Shown: positions 27,230 through 36,718, counted from the first letter of the stretch. The stretch: DNA of 64,000 nt from Methylobacterium bullatum (GCA_902712845.1 LR743504.1:3012001-3076000), one strand, 5' to 3'. Notes: a model not told the origin generated them from the letters alone. Made by a program: numbers and translations.

Positions 27230-27257
27230 GAGATGCCGAACGGGCGCGTCTATTCCA
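27230..27257 (-). promoter_or_regulatory. Predicted autoregulated ECF sigma promoter
   Basis: On the minus strand TGGAATA (27257-27251), 14 nt, GCATCTC (27236-27230). Both words and the spacing are identical to the site before sorA. It lies 40 nt before the COG4315 start, so the sigma operon probably activates itself. Confidence 0.65.
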
Positions 27258-27728
27258 CTGACACACGAAAAAGATTGGTGACGTCAGCGTGACCGCCGAC
27301 TCGTCCTCAACCACGGCATACGGCCGTCACCCAGGAGCAGTCAGAGGAATGATGCGGCGGCGTCACCACTCTGAAAGGCGGAGATCCGAGATCATGCCCT
27401 CGCACGGCGAGATCGACTGCAACGTCTGCTTTCGAGAGATACGTTGGCTTGCTCTTACGGCGTAGTTGGGTCGGAAGCGGACGGTATCAAGCGTCAGGTT
27501 TCGACCACTAGGCCTCGGGGTCGATATCCGACGTTTCAGGCCCTCCTCCACAGGGATCTCGGCGTGGATGCGACCATTGCGGGCAACAAAGGTGCGGGTT
27601 CTCCTTGGCTCGCCGCTCACCGCGGGGGAACGGGCGAGGATCCGAACGGGTTCTTCGGCTCTGCCGCATGAGGCGGTGAGTGTCCCGAGCCAGCAACCGT
27701 CAAGGGACCGATCCAGGAGTTCGGGCGC
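27258..27728 (+). other. Intergenic stretch, no supported gene
   Basis: About 470 nt between the sigma operon and the PAP2 gene. Open frames exist on both strands (for example 27466-27732 plus and 27363-27600 minus), but none shows a known motif, a good ribosome site or a sensible start. Some of it may be remnant coding DNA on the minus strand. Confidence 0.4.
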
Positions 27729-28475
27729 ATGAACCAGTCCTCTCCGTCCGCCCGTGCCGGTATCATGGCGCGCCTCGGCAAGCGGGAGATCGGTCTGCCC
27801 GTGACGCTGTTTTGCGTCGCCGCCCTCATCCTCGGGTTTGGTCTCCTGGCCGACAAGGTCATGGAGGGCGGCACGATGGGGTTCGACACCCGCGTCGCCC
27901 ACTTCTTCCGTCCACCCGGCGCGGCTGGTCCGATTGGACCGGATTGGCTGCACGAGATGGCCCGGGACGTGACCTCCCTGGGCAGCATGGTGGTCCTCTG
28001 CTTCCTCATCGCGGCTGTGGCAGGGTACCTGCTCCTGATCCGCAAGCAGGGGGCCGCGGTCCTGGTGGTGGGATCGATCCTGGGCGGGACGGTCATCAGC
28101 TTCGGGCTGAAACTCCTCTTCAACCGGCCCCGACCCGAGATCCCCGGCGGCATCCAGGTGTTCACCGCCAGCTTCCCTAGCAGCCACGCCATGCTCTCCG
28201 CCGTGACTTACCTGACACTCGGCGCCCTCATGACGCGCGTGGCGGCGGGCGCTCGCCTGAAGGCGTACTTCATGGGGCTGGCCGTCTTCCTCACGGTCGT
28301 CGTCGGGCTGAGCCGGGTCTATGTCGGGGTCCACTACGCGACCGACGTGCTGGCAGGCTGGTGCGTGGGGTCGGCCTGGGCGGTCCTGTGCTGGGTCGTG
28401 GCCCTCCAGCTTCAGCGACGCGGTCAAGTCGAGAAGCCCGACCATGTCGCGGGCGAGGCCGGCATCGAGGCATAG
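27729..28475 (+). CDS. PAP2-family membrane phosphatase (PbrB-like)
   Basis: 248 residues, about six membrane segments. All three PAP2 motifs are present: KLLFNRPRP, SFPSSHAML and SRVYVGVHYATDVLAG. Such enzymes release phosphate from lipid pyrophosphates such as undecaprenyl pyrophosphate. In the Cupriavidus pbr lead operon a phosphatase of this kind (PbrB) supplies phosphate to precipitate Pb outside the cytoplasm, next to an LspA homologue and the PbrA ATPase. The same three functions occur here, though this gene is on the opposite strand. Confidence 0.85.
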   Translation: MNQSSPSARAGIMARLGKREIGLPVTLFCVAALILGFGLLADKVMEGGTMGFDTRVAHFFRPPGAAGPIGPDWLHEMARDVTSLGSMVVLCFLIAAVAGYLLLIRKQGAAVLVVGSILGGTVISFGLKLLFNRPRPEIPGGIQVFTASFPSSHAMLSAVTYLTLGALMTRVAAGARLKAYFMGLAVFLTVVVGLSRVYVGVHYATDVLAGWCVGSAWAVLCWVVALQLQRRGQVEKPDHVAGEAGIEA

Positions 28476-28622
28476 GACCCCATGCGCCGTTCTTCCTAAA
28501 CGCATCCTCCGCCTGACTGAAGGGACGGACGCATCCCAGCATTCGTTCAATTAGCAGGACCGCATCGTCCATGCCTGCGGCCAGGCCGTTCGACCATTAC
28601 GGGCACGACCGAAATGACGCCG

Positions 28623-29150
28623 TTAAGGGACCCGTAGGGCGGCCCGATCAAGCGGCGCTGGTGGTCTCGGCCCGCCCGGCTTGCCGACTGCCTCCCAAGC
28701 TATCAAGGCGGCCCCGAGGCTGATCCAGATATCGGCCATGTTGAAGGTGAACCAATGCACCTCCGCCGGGTGCAGGTCGAGGAAGTCCGTGACGCGGCCG
28801 TCCACCCATCGGTCGATGAGGTTTCCCAGTGCACCGCCGGTCATGATGGCGAAACCAACTCCTTCCGACGCTCCGGTCGCGCGGAATGCCAACCGGGCAA
28901 CGTAGGCCGTCAGCATTCCCTGAAGCGCAAGAAGGACGACCAAGGACGTCGCGTCATGCGCCGGAAGCAGGCTGAAGCTGATGCCATGATTGAACGCGAG
29001 CCTGAGGTCGAGCATCGGCAGTACCGCGTGCACGGTTTCGTCGGAAAGCCTGTCGACCGCCAGCGCCTTGGTCCACAGGTCGGTGCCCGCCGCGGTCACA
29101 GCGATTACGACGAGGGCGCCGAACCCGGCCCTTTCCCGTATGAGACGCAT
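28623..29150 (-). CDS. lspA: Signal peptidase II homologue (LspA/PbrC)
   Basis: 175 residues, four membrane spans. Conserved blocks are FNHGISFSL, GGALGNLIDRWVDGRVTDFLD and FTFNMADIWI, which carry the two catalytic aspartates. It cleaves lipoprotein signal peptides. It lies 4 nt behind the P-type ATPase and is clearly in its operon, so it is more likely the metal-operon (PbrC-like) copy than the housekeeping lspA. Confidence 0.9.
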   Translation of the reverse strand: MRLIRERAGFGALVVIAVTAAGTDLWTKALAVDRLSDETVHAVLPMLDLRLAFNHGISFSLLPAHDATSLVVLLALQGMLTAYVARLAFRATGASEGVGFAIMTGGALGNLIDRWVDGRVTDFLDLHPAEVHWFTFNMADIWISLGAALIAWEAVGKPGGPRPPAPLDRAALRVP

Positions 29151-29154
29151 CGGC

Positions 29155-31338
29155 TCAAGCCCGGAGCAGGCGAAGGGCGTTGGCCGTCACCAGGACGGTC
29201 GCCCCGGTATCCGCCAGGATGGCCGGCCATAGCCCAGTGATGCCTGCGAGCGTCGTCACCAGGAACACGGCCTTGAGCCCCAGCGAGATGGCCACGTTTT
29301 GGTGGATGTTGCCGAGCGTCGCCCGGGACAGCGCCACGAGGGCGGCCACGTCCGATACCCGGTCGTTGAGGATGGCCGCGTCAGCCGTCTCCAGTGCCGC
29401 GTCTGTGCCGCCGCCCATGGCAATGCCGACGCTGGCGGAGGCGAGCGCGGGGGCGTCGTTGATGCCGTCGCCGACCATAGCGACCGGGCCGACCTCCTTC
29501 AACGCGCCGATCTCGGCGAGCTTGTCGGCCGGCAGCAGGTCGGCCCGGACCGATAGTCCCAGGCCCTTGGCGATGGCCTCGCCGGTGCGCCGGTTGTCGC
29601 CGGTCAGCATCACGCATTCGACCCCAAGCCGGCGCAGGGCCGCGACGCCGGCGGCCGCATCCTGTCTGGGCTCGTCCCGGACCGCCACGACGCCGAGCGC
29701 CTCTCCGTCCCGAACCACGACGACGGCGGTCTTGCCGGCTTCCTCAACGGCCTGCACCGTCGCTTCCGCTTCCGGCGAGAGGCTGGCCAGCGTCGCGGCG
29801 TGGCGCGGGGATGCCACCGCGACCGTGCGACCGGCGACCGTGGCCTGGACGGCCTTGCCGGGAACCGCACGGGCATCGCGTACGGGGCGCAGGGGGATGG
29901 CGTCGGCCTCCGTACGTTCGAGGATCGCACGAGCGATGGGGTGGCTCGATCCGGCCTCCACCGTCGCCGCGAGCCCGAGCAGGGTGCGATCCGTCATGTC
30001 CGGGGCAAATGGGAGGACGTCGGTGACCCTTGGACGCCCTGCCGTGAGCGTCCCCGTCTTGTCGAACGCGACGGTACGCACCCGTCCGATGGTCTCCAGG
30101 GCGGCGCCGCCCTTCACCAGCAGTCCCCGCCGCGCTCCGGCGGCAAGACCCGAGGCGATGGCGGCCGGGGTCGAGAGCACGAGGGCGCAGGGGCAGGCGA
30201 TGAGGAGCAACGCCAGTCCGCGATAGATCCAGGTGCCCCAGTCGGCGCCGAGCAGCAGCGGCGGGCCAAGCGCCGCCAGCGCGGCGACCGCGAAGGCGAC
30301 CGGGGTGTAGACGGCGCTGAAGCGGTCGATGAACCGGGCGGTCGGCGACTTCGAAGCCTGCGCCTCCTCCACCATGTGCAGAATGCGGGCGACGGTGTTG
30401 TCCGACGGCATCCGGGTGACCCTGACCTGCAGGGCCCCGTCCGCATTGACGCTGCCGGCATAGACGGCGTCCCCGACCTCCTTTGGCCGGGGCACCGATT
30501 CCCCCGTGATCGGGGACTCGTCAAGGCTCGACGTGCCGTCCGTGACCTCGCCGTCCGCAGGGACGCGGTCACCCGGGCGCACCAGCACGGTTTGGCCGAT
30601 CACCAGGGAGGCGGCCGGCACCTCGCGCACGACGCCGTCCTCCTCGATCAAACGCGCCGTCTTCGGCACCAGGCCCACGAGCGCCTTGATGCCGGCGCGG
30701 GATCGGCCGGCCGCGAAGCCTTCGAGCATCTCGCCGACGGTGAACAGCAGGACCACGACCGCGGCTTCCTCGGCGGCATGGATGGCCAGAGCTCCGACGG
30801 TCGCGACCGACATCAGCATCTCGATGGAGAACGGCGAGCCGTTGCGCGCGGCGGCGATGGCCCGGCGTCCGTAGAAGGCGAGCCCAAGGAGCGCGCCGGG
30901 CCAGTAGGCGTACTCACCGGCTAGGCCCGGTTGGACCTGATCGAGGAGGAAGCCGGCAGCGAACAGGCCGGCGATGGCCAGAGCCAGCAGGCCCTTGCGA
31001 CTGCGCCAGACGGACGGCTCCGCCTCCTCGTCCTCAATGGCGGGGATGTCCGCTCCGGTGACGTGCGCACGGGCGAGGTCGGCGGCCGTGGGCAGGGTGG
31101 CGACGCCGTAGCCGAGACCAGTGATCCGCTCCTCCAGGTCCGCTCGGGGTGTGGCAGCCTCGTCGAGCACAAGGTCGAGGACCTGGGCCGTGTAGTTAAC
31201 CCGCACGCCCCCGACGCCGGGCAGGCGCGTCACGGCCGTCTCGATCTTGGTCGCGCAGCTCGGGCAGTCCATGCCCTTAACGCGGTAGCGCAGTGCGGTA
31301 CCGGCGGGGACCGCACCCATGGTTCCTGGCCCTGACAT
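29155..31338 (-). CDS. P1B-type Zn/Cd/Pb-exporting ATPase
   Basis: 727 residues. N-terminal HMA domain with GMDCPSC (Cys25, Cys28), then six to eight membrane segments. TGES (actuator) occurs in SPITGESVPRP, the transmembrane CPC in LLIACPCALVLSTPAAI, DKTGTLT is the phosphorylation site, and GDGINDAPALA closes the P domain. CPC plus the single HMA domain fit the ZntA/CadA/PbrA group. The divergent MerR gene and shared operator give metal-induced expression. With lspA and the PAP2 gene it forms a pbr-like lead module. Confidence 0.92.
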   Translation of the reverse strand: MSGPGTMGAVPAGTALRYRVKGMDCPSCATKIETAVTRLPGVGGVRVNYTAQVLDLVLDEAATPRADLEERITGLGYGVATLPTAADLARAHVTGADIPAIEDEEAEPSVWRSRKGLLALAIAGLFAAGFLLDQVQPGLAGEYAYWPGALLGLAFYGRRAIAAARNGSPFSIEMLMSVATVGALAIHAAEEAAVVVLLFTVGEMLEGFAAGRSRAGIKALVGLVPKTARLIEEDGVVREVPAASLVIGQTVLVRPGDRVPADGEVTDGTSSLDESPITGESVPRPKEVGDAVYAGSVNADGALQVRVTRMPSDNTVARILHMVEEAQASKSPTARFIDRFSAVYTPVAFAVAALAALGPPLLLGADWGTWIYRGLALLLIACPCALVLSTPAAIASGLAAGARRGLLVKGGAALETIGRVRTVAFDKTGTLTAGRPRVTDVLPFAPDMTDRTLLGLAATVEAGSSHPIARAILERTEADAIPLRPVRDARAVPGKAVQATVAGRTVAVASPRHAATLASLSPEAEATVQAVEEAGKTAVVVVRDGEALGVVAVRDEPRQDAAAGVAALRRLGVECVMLTGDNRRTGEAIAKGLGLSVRADLLPADKLAEIGALKEVGPVAMVGDGINDAPALASASVGIAMGGGTDAALETADAAILNDRVSDVAALVALSRATLGNIHQNVAISLGLKAVFLVTTLAGITGLWPAILADTGATVLVTANALRLLRA

Positions 31339-31385
31339 GGCAAGCTCCGTCGACCTGGGCCTCGTGCCGACGGGTCGGAGAACCT

Positions 31386-31418
31386 ACATGCGCCCTGTAG
31401 CAACTACAGGGTCAAGGC
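31386..31418 (-). promoter_or_regulatory. MerR-type operator/promoter of the P-type ATPase
   Basis: A perfect dyad CCCTGTAG-N3-CTACAGGG lies at 31393-31411. On the minus strand it sits between TTGACC (about 31415-31410) and CATGTA (about 31390-31385), a -35/-10 pair with the over-long spacer (about 19-20 nt) typical of MerR-activated promoters. The MerR gene starts 9 nt beyond on the other strand. Confidence 0.85.
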
Positions 31419-31419
31419 C

Positions 31420-31839
31420 ATGGCGCACACATCCTCCATGACCATCGGCGATTTGGCGGCGGCGACGAACACCAGCGTTGAGACAATCCGCTGGTACGAG
31501 AAGGTCAACCTTTTGCCGGCGCCGGCGCGGTCGGCGGGCAATTACCGCCTCTACGGTACCGAGCACCTGCGTCGTCTGGGCTTCATCAGACGTGGACGGG
31601 ACCTTGGCTTCACGCTGGACCAGGTCAGGGAGCTTCTCGCTTTAGCCGACGACCGCAAGCGTTCCTGCACCGAAGTCGATACCATCGCCCGCGCGCACCT
31701 GGCGGAGGTCGAGCGCAAACTCTCCGACCTAACCCGGCTTGCCCACGAACTGCGCGACGTTATTGGTCAATGCGGATGCGGGTCGGTCGCCGACTGCCGC
31801 ATCATCGAGGCGTTGTCCCCCCACGGGGAGCTGTCCTAA
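31420..31839 (+). CDS. MerR-family regulator (PbrR/CadR type)
   Basis: 139 residues. MTIGDLAAATNTSVETIRWYEKVNLL gives the MerR DNA-binding domain; FIRRGRDLGFTLDQVRELL follows. Metal ligands fit the Pb/Cd/Zn group: a Cys after the first helix pair (RKRSCTEVDTIA) and a C-terminal CGCGSVADCRIIEAL. It is divergent from the P-type ATPase and sits beside the dyad at 31393-31411. Pb versus Cd or Zn cannot be decided by eye. Confidence 0.88.
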   Translation: MAHTSSMTIGDLAAATNTSVETIRWYEKVNLLPAPARSAGNYRLYGTEHLRRLGFIRRGRDLGFTLDQVRELLALADDRKRSCTEVDTIARAHLAEVERKLSDLTRLAHELRDVIGQCGCGSVADCRIIEALSPHGELS

Positions 31840-32051
31840 GGATGCCTGAGGTTCGTTGGGGTCAGGTGGAAATGCGGCTCCCCACCGATGTGGCAGAGGC
31901 AGTAAAGAAGGTACACGCAGGCCGGGACGCCCAGCATCACGAGCCAGAACGTATGCCGGGCCGCTTTACGGACATGCGTCCTGACGTGGCGTCTGCGACG
32001 CCCACCCTTAGCGCCCCAGTGAGCCGTGGCTCGACCTAACTTCTTACTCAT
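31836..32051 (-). CDS. Small basic membrane protein behind czcA
   Basis: 71 residues: a very basic first half (KLGRATAHWGAKGGRRRRHV), one hydrophobic helix (FWLVMLGVPACVYLLYCL) and a His-containing end (CHIGGEPHFHLTPTN). AGGAGG lies 7 nt before the ATG, within the end of czcA. It overlaps the end of the MerR gene tail to tail by four bases. No family recognised, but ribosome site and position support a real last gene of the czc operon. Confidence 0.6.
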   Translation of the reverse strand: MSKKLGRATAHWGAKGGRRRRHVRTHVRKAARHTFWLVMLGVPACVYLLYCLCHIGGEPHFHLTPTNLRHP

Positions 32052-32060
32052 CCGGCCCTC

Positions 32061-35000
32061 CTACTCGGCGGCCCGGAGGTGCGGTTGGACCGGCATGGGC
32101 CGATCCTTCCTTACGACGATCTTCCCTGCGAACTTGGCGTAGAGGGCCGGCAGGACGACGAGGGTCAGCAGGGTCGCCGAGATAAGGCCGCCGATGACGA
32201 CGGTCGCCAGCGGACGCTGGATCTCGGCACCGGTCTCGGTCGCCAGCGCCATCGGCACGAACCCGAGGGACGCCACTAGGGCGGTCATTGCCACCGGACG
32301 AAGCCGGGTCATGGCGCCCTCCAGGATAGCCTCACGCTGCGGACGCCCATCGGCGATGAGCTGCTTGATGTAGGTCAGCATCACGAGGCCGTTGAGCACC
32401 GCCACCCCGGACAGGGCGATAAAGCCAACGGCCGCGGGCACCGAGAACGGCATGCCCCGCAGCCATAGGGCCGCGATGCCACCGGTGAGCGCCAGGGGCA
32501 CGGCGCTGAACACCAGGAGAGCGTCCCGGGCCGAGTTCAGGGCCGAGAACAGCAGCAGGAAGATCAGGAAGAAGCAGACCGGCACCACCACCATCAGGCG
32601 CTGGCGCGCCGAGGCCAGGTTCTCAAACTGGCCACCCCAAGTGACGTAGTAGCCGGCCGGGAGCGAGACCCCAGACGCCACCTTGGCCTGGGCCTCGGCC
32701 ACGAGCGAGCCGATGTCGCGGCCGCGCACGTTGGCAGTGACTACGACTCGGCGCCGGCCGTTCTCGCGCGAGATCTGGTTGGGGCCCTCTGTTACCGAGA
32801 AGCTGGCGACCTGCTTCAGCAGTACGGAGGATGCTCGACCGTTGAGCCCGGGAAGCAGCGGGATCGGGATGTTCTCTAGGGCCTCACGATCCTCTCGCAC
32901 CTTGTCGTTCAGGCGCACCACGATGGGGAAGCGCCGGTCGCCCTCGAACACCATTCCGGCCTCGCGGCCGCCAATAGCCGCGCCGACGACCTCCTGGATG
33001 GCCGATGTGCTCAGGCCGAGGCGTGCGGCCTCGGTCTTGTTGATCTTGATTTCTAGGAACGGCAAGCCAGCAGTCTGCTCGACCTTGACGTCGTCGGCGC
33101 CCTCGGTCCCGCGCAGGATCGTAGCGACCTGGTTTGCGGCCTTGAGCATCGGCTCGAACTCCTCGCCGAACACCTTAACCGCAAGGTCGCCGCGGGTGCC
33201 GGCCAGCAGCTCATTGAAGCGAAGCTGGATCGGCTGGGAGAACTCGTAGACGTTGCCAGCGAGCGCCCCGAGGGCCTTTTCGATCTGCTCCTGCAACTCG
33301 GCCTTGGACAGGTCCGGGTCGGGCCATTCCTCCTGCGGCTTCAGGATGACGAAGGTGTCGGACGAGCTCGGCGGCATCGGGTCAGAGGCGACCTCCGCGG
33401 TGCCGGTCTTCGAGAAGACGTAGGCGACCTGGGGGAATCGGCTGATGGCCTGCTCCACCTTCAACTGCATCGCCTGCGACTGCGTCAGGGAGGTCGACGG
33501 GATGCGTTGGGCGTTTAGCGCGATGCTCTTCTCGTCAAGTTGCGGAATGAACTCCTGCCCCAGCCCCTTGAACAGGAAGCCGGCGCCGACAAGGAGTACG
33601 AGCGCGGCCGCGACGAACAGCATGGGCACGCGTAGGGCGGCCCCGAGGACCGGACGGTAGGCAGCCTTGATCGCCCGGACGAAGAGGTTGTCGGTCTCGG
33701 TGACCCGGCCAGTGATGACGATGGCGATCATCGCCGGCACGAAGGTGAGCGACAGGACGAAGGCCGCGACCAGAGCGATGATGACGGTGAGCGCCATCGG
33801 CTCGAACATCTTGCCCTCGACCCCGGTGAAAGTCAGGAGCGGCACGTAGACGAGGATGATGATGGCCTGCCCGTAGAGGCTCGGCTTGATCATCTCCTCG
33901 GCCGAGGCCCGTACGGTAGCGAGGCGCTCCTCCAGTTCGAGCTTGCGCCCGAGCTCCGCCTGTCTCTCGGCGAGGTGGCGCAGGGCGTTCTCGGTGATGA
34001 TGACGGCCCCATCGACGATGAGGCCGAAGTCGAGGGCACCGAGGCTCATCAGGTTAGCGCTGATGCGGCCCTGGACCATGCCGGTCATGGTCATCAGCAT
34101 CGCCACCGGGATGACCAGCGCCGTGACGATGGCTGCGCGGATGTTGCCCAGCAATAGGAACAGGACGACGACGACGAGGGCGGCGCCCTCGGCTAGGTTC
34201 TTCGCCACCGTCCGGATGGTGGCCTCGACGAGGACGGTGCGATTGAGGACCGTCTGGACCTCGATACCCGGCGGGAGCGTGCGCCGGATCTCGGTCATGC
34301 GTGCATCGACGGCGGCGGCCACGGTGCGGCTGTTCTCGCCGATGAGCATCAGTGCGGTGCCGATGACAACTTCCTGCCCGTCCTCGCTGCCCGAGCCGGT
34401 GCGCAGGTCGCGCCCGATACGGACCTCAGCGATGTCGGAGATACGCACCGGCACGCCGCCGCGCGTGGTCACGACGACCGAACCGATGTCCTCCATGGTC
34501 TCCAGGCGGCCAGCGGCGCGCACGACGTAGCCCTCGCCGTTGTCCTCCAGGTAGCGCGCACCCTGGTTGGCGTTGTTGGCTTCCAGCGCACGGCCGATGT
34601 CGGCGAATGACAGGTCGAGGGCGGTCAGCCTCATTGGATCGGGCTGGACATGGTACTGCTTCTCGAAGCCGCCGATGCCGTCGACGCCGGCCACGCCCCG
34701 CACGGTCTTCACCTGGGGACGGATGATCCAGTCCTGGACCGTGCGCAGATAGGCTGTGCGTTCGAGCTCTGTCCTCAGCCTCTGGCCCTCGGGGGTAAGA
34801 TAGCTTTCGTCCGACTGCCAGCCGGGCTTACCGACGGGCGAGACCTTGCGCTCCCCGGGCTTCGCGTAGTGCACCGACCACATGTAGATCTCGCCGAGCC
34901 CGGTCGAGATTGGCCCCATGCGCGGCTCAACCCCGGACGGCATCGCCGCCTCAGCCTCCTGAAGGCGCTCAGCAACCTGTTGGCGGGCGAAGTAGATGTC

Positions 35001-35303
35001 CGTCGTCTCGGAGAAGACGGCAGTGACCTGGGAGAACCCGTTTCGTGAGAGCGAGCGGGTGTATTCCAGCCCCTTGATGCCCGCGAGTGCCGTCTCGACC
35101 TGATACGTGATGATTTTTTCGATATCGACCGGCGACAACGAGGGCGCCGTGGTGTTGATCTGGACTTGGTTGTTGGTGATGTCTGGCACCGCGTCGATGG
35201 GGAGCTTGGTCAGCGAGAACACACCGAACCCTGCCGCCAGCAGCGACAGAAGCACCACGAGCCAGCGCTGGTGGACAGAGAAGTCGAGGATCTTCGAGAT
35301 CAT
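32061..35303 (-). CDS. czcA: CzcA-type heavy-metal RND efflux pump
   Basis: 1080 residues of the HME-RND family: LTKLPIDAVPDITNNQVQI at the N-terminus, GALDFGLIVDGAVIITENAL in TM4 (DFG-x3-DGA-x3-E-N, the Zn/Co/Cd CzcA proton-relay pattern), and GFIALSGVAVLNGLVML in the second half. It pumps Co, Zn or Cd from the periplasm outward with the adaptor CzcB. It lies 11 nt after czcB. No outer-membrane partner (CzcC) is encoded nearby. Confidence 0.92.
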   Translation of the reverse strand: MISKILDFSVHQRWLVVLLSLLAAGFGVFSLTKLPIDAVPDITNNQVQINTTAPSLSPVDIEKIITYQVETALAGIKGLEYTRSLSRNGFSQVTAVFSETTDIYFARQQVAERLQEAEAAMPSGVEPRMGPISTGLGEIYMWSVHYAKPGERKVSPVGKPGWQSDESYLTPEGQRLRTELERTAYLRTVQDWIIRPQVKTVRGVAGVDGIGGFEKQYHVQPDPMRLTALDLSFADIGRALEANNANQGARYLEDNGEGYVVRAAGRLETMEDIGSVVVTTRGGVPVRISDIAEVRIGRDLRTGSGSEDGQEVVIGTALMLIGENSRTVAAAVDARMTEIRRTLPPGIEVQTVLNRTVLVEATIRTVAKNLAEGAALVVVVLFLLLGNIRAAIVTALVIPVAMLMTMTGMVQGRISANLMSLGALDFGLIVDGAVIITENALRHLAERQAELGRKLELEERLATVRASAEEMIKPSLYGQAIIILVYVPLLTFTGVEGKMFEPMALTVIIALVAAFVLSLTFVPAMIAIVITGRVTETDNLFVRAIKAAYRPVLGAALRVPMLFVAAALVLLVGAGFLFKGLGQEFIPQLDEKSIALNAQRIPSTSLTQSQAMQLKVEQAISRFPQVAYVFSKTGTAEVASDPMPPSSSDTFVILKPQEEWPDPDLSKAELQEQIEKALGALAGNVYEFSQPIQLRFNELLAGTRGDLAVKVFGEEFEPMLKAANQVATILRGTEGADDVKVEQTAGLPFLEIKINKTEAARLGLSTSAIQEVVGAAIGGREAGMVFEGDRRFPIVVRLNDKVREDREALENIPIPLLPGLNGRASSVLLKQVASFSVTEGPNQISRENGRRRVVVTANVRGRDIGSLVAEAQAKVASGVSLPAGYYVTWGGQFENLASARQRLMVVVPVCFFLIFLLLFSALNSARDALLVFSAVPLALTGGIAALWLRGMPFSVPAAVGFIALSGVAVLNGLVMLTYIKQLIADGRPQREAILEGAMTRLRPVAMTALVASLGFVPMALATETGAEIQRPLATVVIGGLISATLLTLVVLPALYAKFAGKIVVRKDRPMPVQPHLRAAE

Positions 35304-35314
35304 GATGGCCGCCC

Positions 35315-36718
35315 TCAGTGCGCGTGGTCGGCTTCGGCCTTGCCGAGCTCGGCCTTCAGGACAAAGGAGTTGGCCACAGCGACCTCTTCCCCGGGATTGA
35401 GGCCGGTAAGGATCTCGAAGGCGTCATCGTCGGCCCTGCCGAGAGTCACGTCCCGGCGCTCGAAGCCCTCCGGGGTCCGCACGAAGGCGACCTTCTCGCC
35501 GCCGATGGTCTGGATGGCGGACTTGGGCAGCCGCACCTTGACCTTGTCCTGGGCGATCTCGACCTCGGTGGTGACGAAGGTGCCGGGCCGCCAGGCCATG
35601 TCCTTGTTCGGCAGGGCGACGATGACCCGAGCCGAGCGCGTCTCCGGGTTGAGGATGGGACTGACGAACACCACCTTGCCCTCGCCGCGGGCGGCGGCGT
35701 CGCCGACGATGGTCACCTTGGCACCCTCGCGGACCTTCGAGAGTTCGGTGGTCGGAACCGCGAGCTCGATCCACACCGAGGACAGGTCGGCGACCGTGTA
35801 GACGTCGGCCGGGTCGCCTTCCTTGCCCACGGCGGTGCCGACGTCGACCTTGCGCTCGACCACCCGCCCGGCGAGGGGTGACTTCAATTCGTAGCGGCGT
35901 AGGCTCGACAGGTTCGGCGTGGTCTCGTCCTTCCTGGCGGACGTCGCCACCTCGGCGGCGTTCAGGCCAAGGGCCGACAGCTTCTGGCGCGCGAGATCGA
36001 CCCTGAGCGTCGCCTCCGAGTAGGCGGCCTTCGCGTTCAGGAATGCCGATTCCGCGGAGATCCGCTTGTCCCAGAGGGCCTGCTGGCGGTCGAAGTTCGT
36101 CTTCTCCAGGTCAGCCTTGACCGTCGCGGTGAGGAAGTCGCTCTTGGCCTCGGCGACCTCGCGGCTGTCGAGTACGGCCACGACCTCGCCCTTGGCGACC
36201 TCCTCGCCGAGGCGCTTGCGCATTTCGGACACGGTGCCGACGACCCGCACGGGAACGCGTGCGATCCGGTCGGCGTCCTGCGCGATGGTGCCGGGCACCA
36301 GCAAATGGCGCGAGAGAATCCCGCCCTCGACCATCGCCAGCTCGATGTCCTGCTCGGCGGCCTGCTCGGCCGTCATCTTGATCTTGCCCTCGCCCTCCTC
36401 GTCGTGGCCGTTCGCCTCGCCCTCGGCGTGCTTGTGGCCACCGGCTTCGGGCTTGGCCTCTCCCTCGGAGTGCTTGTGCTCGCCGGAAGGCTTGGGCTCG
36501 CCGTCGGCATGCTCGTGGCCATGGTCGCCGTGACCGTGCCCATCGTCGGCTGCGGGTGTCACCGGCCTGGTAACGGCCGCATTGGTTGGGGGCGTCGCCC
36601 GGGCGTTCGTGAGGCCGGCGGCCGCGAGGGCGCCCTGCACGACCTCGGACACACGGGGGAAGGCACCGCCGATGACGATGCCGATGGCCAGGAAAGCCAC
36701 GGAAAGGAATGCACGCAT
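35315..36718 (-). CDS. czcB: CzcB-type periplasmic adaptor with His-rich linker
   Basis: 467 residues. An N-terminal anchor (FLSVAFLAIGIVIGGAF) is followed by a long His/Gly/Glu linker (DGHGHGDHGHEHADGE, then HKHSEGEAKP and GGHKHAEGEANGHDEEGEG) that looks made for metal scavenging. The membrane-fusion core then follows: ARVPVRVVGTVSEMRKRLGE, the hairpin SAESAFLNAKAAYSEATLRV, the lipoyl half RYELKSPLAGRVVERKVDVG and SVWIELAVPTTELSKVREG. The His-rich insert is longer than in many CzcB proteins. Confidence 0.9.
   Translation of the reverse strand: MRAFLSVAFLAIGIVIGGAFPRVSEVVQGALAAAGLTNARATPPTNAAVTRPVTPAADDGHGHGDHGHEHADGEPKPSGEHKHSEGEAKPEAGGHKHAEGEANGHDEEGEGKIKMTAEQAAEQDIELAMVEGGILSRHLLVPGTIAQDADRIARVPVRVVGTVSEMRKRLGEEVAKGEVVAVLDSREVAEAKSDFLTATVKADLEKTNFDRQQALWDKRISAESAFLNAKAAYSEATLRVDLARQKLSALGLNAAEVATSARKDETTPNLSSLRRYELKSPLAGRVVERKVDVGTAVGKEGDPADVYTVADLSSVWIELAVPTTELSKVREGAKVTIVGDAAARGEGKVVFVSPILNPETRSARVIVALPNKDMAWRPGTFVTTEVEIAQDKVKVRLPKSAIQTIGGEKVAFVRTPEGFERRDVTLGRADDDAFEILTGLNPGEEVAVANSFVLKAELGKAEADHAH

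Noticed and set aside
27363-27728. Possible gene remnant on either strand
   Set aside because: No recognisable family, no ribosome site and no clear start.
31836-32100. Small ORF behind czcA as a spurious frame
   Set aside because: Rejected as spurious at first, but kept as a feature because AGGAGG and a clear membrane helix support it.
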